In this document: piece after piece, positions 35,010 to 35,993 of the stretch
How the letters are laid out: the number at the start of each line of letters is the position of its first letter
Position numbering within the stretch: position 1 is the first letter of the stretch
NCBI RefSeq assembly: GCF_900198365.1
Contig: NZ_FZMS01000004.1
Location: 1 to 35,993, forward strand
Length of the DNA: 35,993 nucleotides
Direction of reading: 5' to 3'
DNA from: Helicobacter bilis
GTDB taxonomy: Bacteria; Campylobacterota; Campylobacteria; Campylobacterales; Helicobacteraceae
Notes under the pieces: generated by a model
What the model was told of the DNA's origin: nothing
The model's database searches: none
The model's input: the letters and a program-made list of their open reading frames with translations, nothing else
Made by a program: the position numbers and the translations under genes

Positions 35010-35161
35010 ATGGCAAAACAAAAAAGAGGTCGCAACAGATTATTGGGTAAGAGATCTTTTAGGGATTGCAAATATATCTCCCATAGTTACAGGGCAAGAG
35101 AGAGGAACTAACAAAGCTAGGAAGCACGATACATATATACAAGTTAATCATACGCTAATCA
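35010..35161 (+). pseudogene. Broken N-terminus of an unrecognised gene
   Basis: ATG 35010 follows a proper ribosome site (AAAGGAA) and a -10-like box, but its frame gives only 33 basic residues (MAKQKRGRNRLLGKR...) to a stop at 35109-35111. One base later the frame reads NKKEVATDYWVRDLLGIANI and SPIVTGQERGTNKARKHD, which looks like real protein. Deleting one A from the AAAA at 35015-35018 would join start and frame. Beyond about 35160 the frame runs into AT-rich low-complexity Leu, Phe and Tyr codons, so the gene body is lost. The DYWVRDLL start is vaguely like restriction-modification proteins, but that is weak. Confidence 0.4.
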
Positions 35162-35547
35162 TGTTTTTAATGTTTTATTACCTTTCTTTTATGTTTTTAA
35201 TGTATCTTTTAATCTTTTGTTTATTAGTAATGTTTGTATTGTATGTTTTATTAAGTTTGTATCTAGTCTTTAATTATTTTGTATTGTGTGTAATTTTAAT
35301 TTGTATCAAAGTATTAATTAATTTGTAATTTTGTATTGCTTGGTTTGTAATACTTTGTAAAGTGAAAATGTAATATATAATCACTAGATAAAAATCATAT
35401 AAAAAAGGATTAGATTTTAAGTTATAATGTAAGGGTATTTTAAAGGGTTAAAATCTTTGGAATATGTGTTATTTTACTTGTAATTTTATGTAGTAATGAA
35501 AAAAGGATACATAAAAGGATACACAAAAAGCAAAAAGGATTTTTTGC
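35162..35547. other. Low-complexity AT-rich stretch
   Basis: Long T-rich runs with repeated ATGTTTTTAATGT words and an inverted repeat GATTTTAA (35413-35420) with TTAAAATC (35448-35455). The words GGATACATAAAA and GGATACACAAAA repeat near 35510. No supported gene. Confidence 0.4.
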
Positions 35548-35549
35548 TT
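35528..35549 (-). terminator. Putative rho-independent terminator for the PIN-domain gene
   Basis: A perfect 9-base stem, AAGCAAAAA (35528-35536) with TTTTTGCTT (35541-35549), and a GGAT loop. On the minus strand it overlaps the stop codon of the PIN gene and is followed by a T run. The stem is AT-rich, so it is weak. Confidence 0.45.
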
Positions 35550-35848
35550 AGTGTTTAGAGTATCGGTATTTAGGGCGTTTGGAGTGTTTTTTTGTAACGC
35601 CCGGCTTTCTACCATTTAAGCGTTTCTTGTAGATTTCACATTGATAGCTATTGATTGCTTGTATTGCTTTATGTGCATTTCTATTTTCTTTATGCCCTTT
35701 ATTATCTTTCAATCTATCTATCAAGCTCATCAATTACGATTTGTGGAAGTGTAATTTTAAAATCATTTTTGCGACAAATATCAAAGATAAGATTACAGCT
35801 TAAAAGCAAGCAATTTGTATCAACGACAAATATCTTTTGTGTCTGCAT
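35548..35848 (-). pseudogene. PIN-domain protein gene broken by a 4-base duplication
   Basis: From ATG 35848, behind AGGAGAT, the minus strand reads KIFVVDTNCLLLSCN, then ITLPQIVIDELDR and a TAG stop. The VVDTNxLL start and the ITLPQIVIDELDR strand are the first acidic motifs of PIN-domain nucleases of the PhoH-associated type. Just there the sequence is GATAGATAGATTG; removing one GATA unit gives ELDRLKDNKGHKENRNAHKA and continues openly to the stop at 35548. The repaired protein would have about 98 residues, shorter than a full PIN domain, and its basic tail (KKHSKRPKYRYSKH) lacks the later PIN acidic residues, so it is probably truncated as well as frameshifted. Confidence 0.6.
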
Positions 35849-35885
35849 TACACCATCTCCTTGAATGTTAATGCAAACTCTATCC

Positions 35886-35897
35886 AAAAAAAAAAAA
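35886..35897. repeat. 12-base A tract in a divergent promoter region
   Basis: Twelve consecutive A on the plus strand (T on the minus strand), 38 bases upstream of the PIN gene start and 88 bases before the gene at 35985. Such tracts can alter promoter spacing in Helicobacter. Confidence 0.6.
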
Positions 35898-35942
35898 CAA
35901 TTAATGAATATATAGAATATTTGTAAAATAAGATTTTTAATC

Positions 35943-35948
35943 TATAAT
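35943..35948 (+). promoter_or_regulatory. Putative -10 box (TATAAT) for the gene at 35985
   Basis: TATAAT lies 42 bases before an ATG that follows an AAAAAAGGAGA ribosome site. Confidence 0.45.
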
Positions 35949-35984
35949 TTCATTAATTTTTACGACTTTAAAAAAGGAGATTCT

Positions 35985-35993
35985 ATGCGAAGT
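35985..35993 (+). CDS. Start of a gene cut by the window edge
   Basis: ATG CGA AGT (Met-Arg-Ser) follows a strong ribosome site (AAGGAGA, 35974-35980) and a TATAAT box. Only three codons are visible, so no product can be named. Confidence 0.5.

Noticed and set aside
35160..35330. T-rich tandem words as a CRISPR or iteron array
   Set aside because: Units are irregular in length and sequence and consist of AT filler; no constant repeat with unique spacers.

Overview
The window is AT-rich and looks like a chromosomal segment of a Campylobacterota bacterium, most likely an enterohepatic-type Helicobacter. The reasons are a cbb3 oxidase operon in the order ccoN-ccoO-ccoQ-ccoP followed by a DUF4006 protein and a FixH-like protein, flhA divergent from rpsO, a long QueH, an Aer/CetB-type PAS protein, poly-G contingency tracts, and very heavy use of the word AGATTCT/AGAATCT. 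The presence of leuB argues against H. pylori itself, which to my knowledge lacks leucine biosynthesis. The genus call is inference from gene content and style. No rRNA, tRNA, CRISPR array, insertion sequence or prophage was recognised.

Layout. 0.1-1.4 kb: rimO (minus). 1.8-4.0 kb: a TonB-dependent outer-membrane receptor behind an AT-rich inverted repeat resembling a Fur box, flanked by two copies of an imperfect 50-bp direct repeat. 4.3-6.6 kb: a 31-residue membrane microprotein, queH, and an unrecognised conserved-looking gene. 6.7-8.7 kb: a PAS sensor (minus) divergent from overlapping truB-csrA. 9.1-10.0 kb: an FkbM-type methyltransferase split by a 12-base C tract, so OFF in this sequence. 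10.1-12.9 kb: flhA and rpsO, divergent. 13.3-18.8 kb: one tight plus-strand block with ccoNOQP, a DUF4006 protein, a 36-residue microprotein, a two-membrane-segment protein, a FixH-like protein and, unusually, rnpA. 18.8-20.8 kb: a graveyard of decayed genes (a P-loop kinase carrying a 13-G tract, a MORN/YwqK-repeat protein, other scraps). 20.9-23.2 kb: a periplasmic protein and an orphan leuB. 23.6-34.7 kb: a long minus-strand array that in transcription order is nitroreductase, nrdA, rnr, DUF502, membrane protein, DASS transporter, pseudouridine synthase, UvrD/Rep helicase. 34.7-36.0 kb: AT-rich sequence with a broken gene start, a PIN-domain gene broken by a tetranucleotide duplication, and the first three codons of another gene.

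How it works together. The cco block encodes the terminal oxidase for microaerobic respiration together with likely assembly factors. The PAS protein probably senses redox or energy state, and csrA and flhA belong to motility and its control. The nrdA/nitroreductase/rnr array concerns nucleotide supply, redox chemistry and RNA turnover.

The most interesting points are (1) the phase-variable methyltransferase, which one C deletion would restore; (2) the over-represented AGATTCT word that seems to build KDSK-rich inserts in proteins; (3) two microproteins next to cco and queH; (4) rnpA at the end of the cco block; and (5) the decayed genes at 19-20.5 kb and 35-36 kb. I did not find a clear-cut new defence or mobile system.
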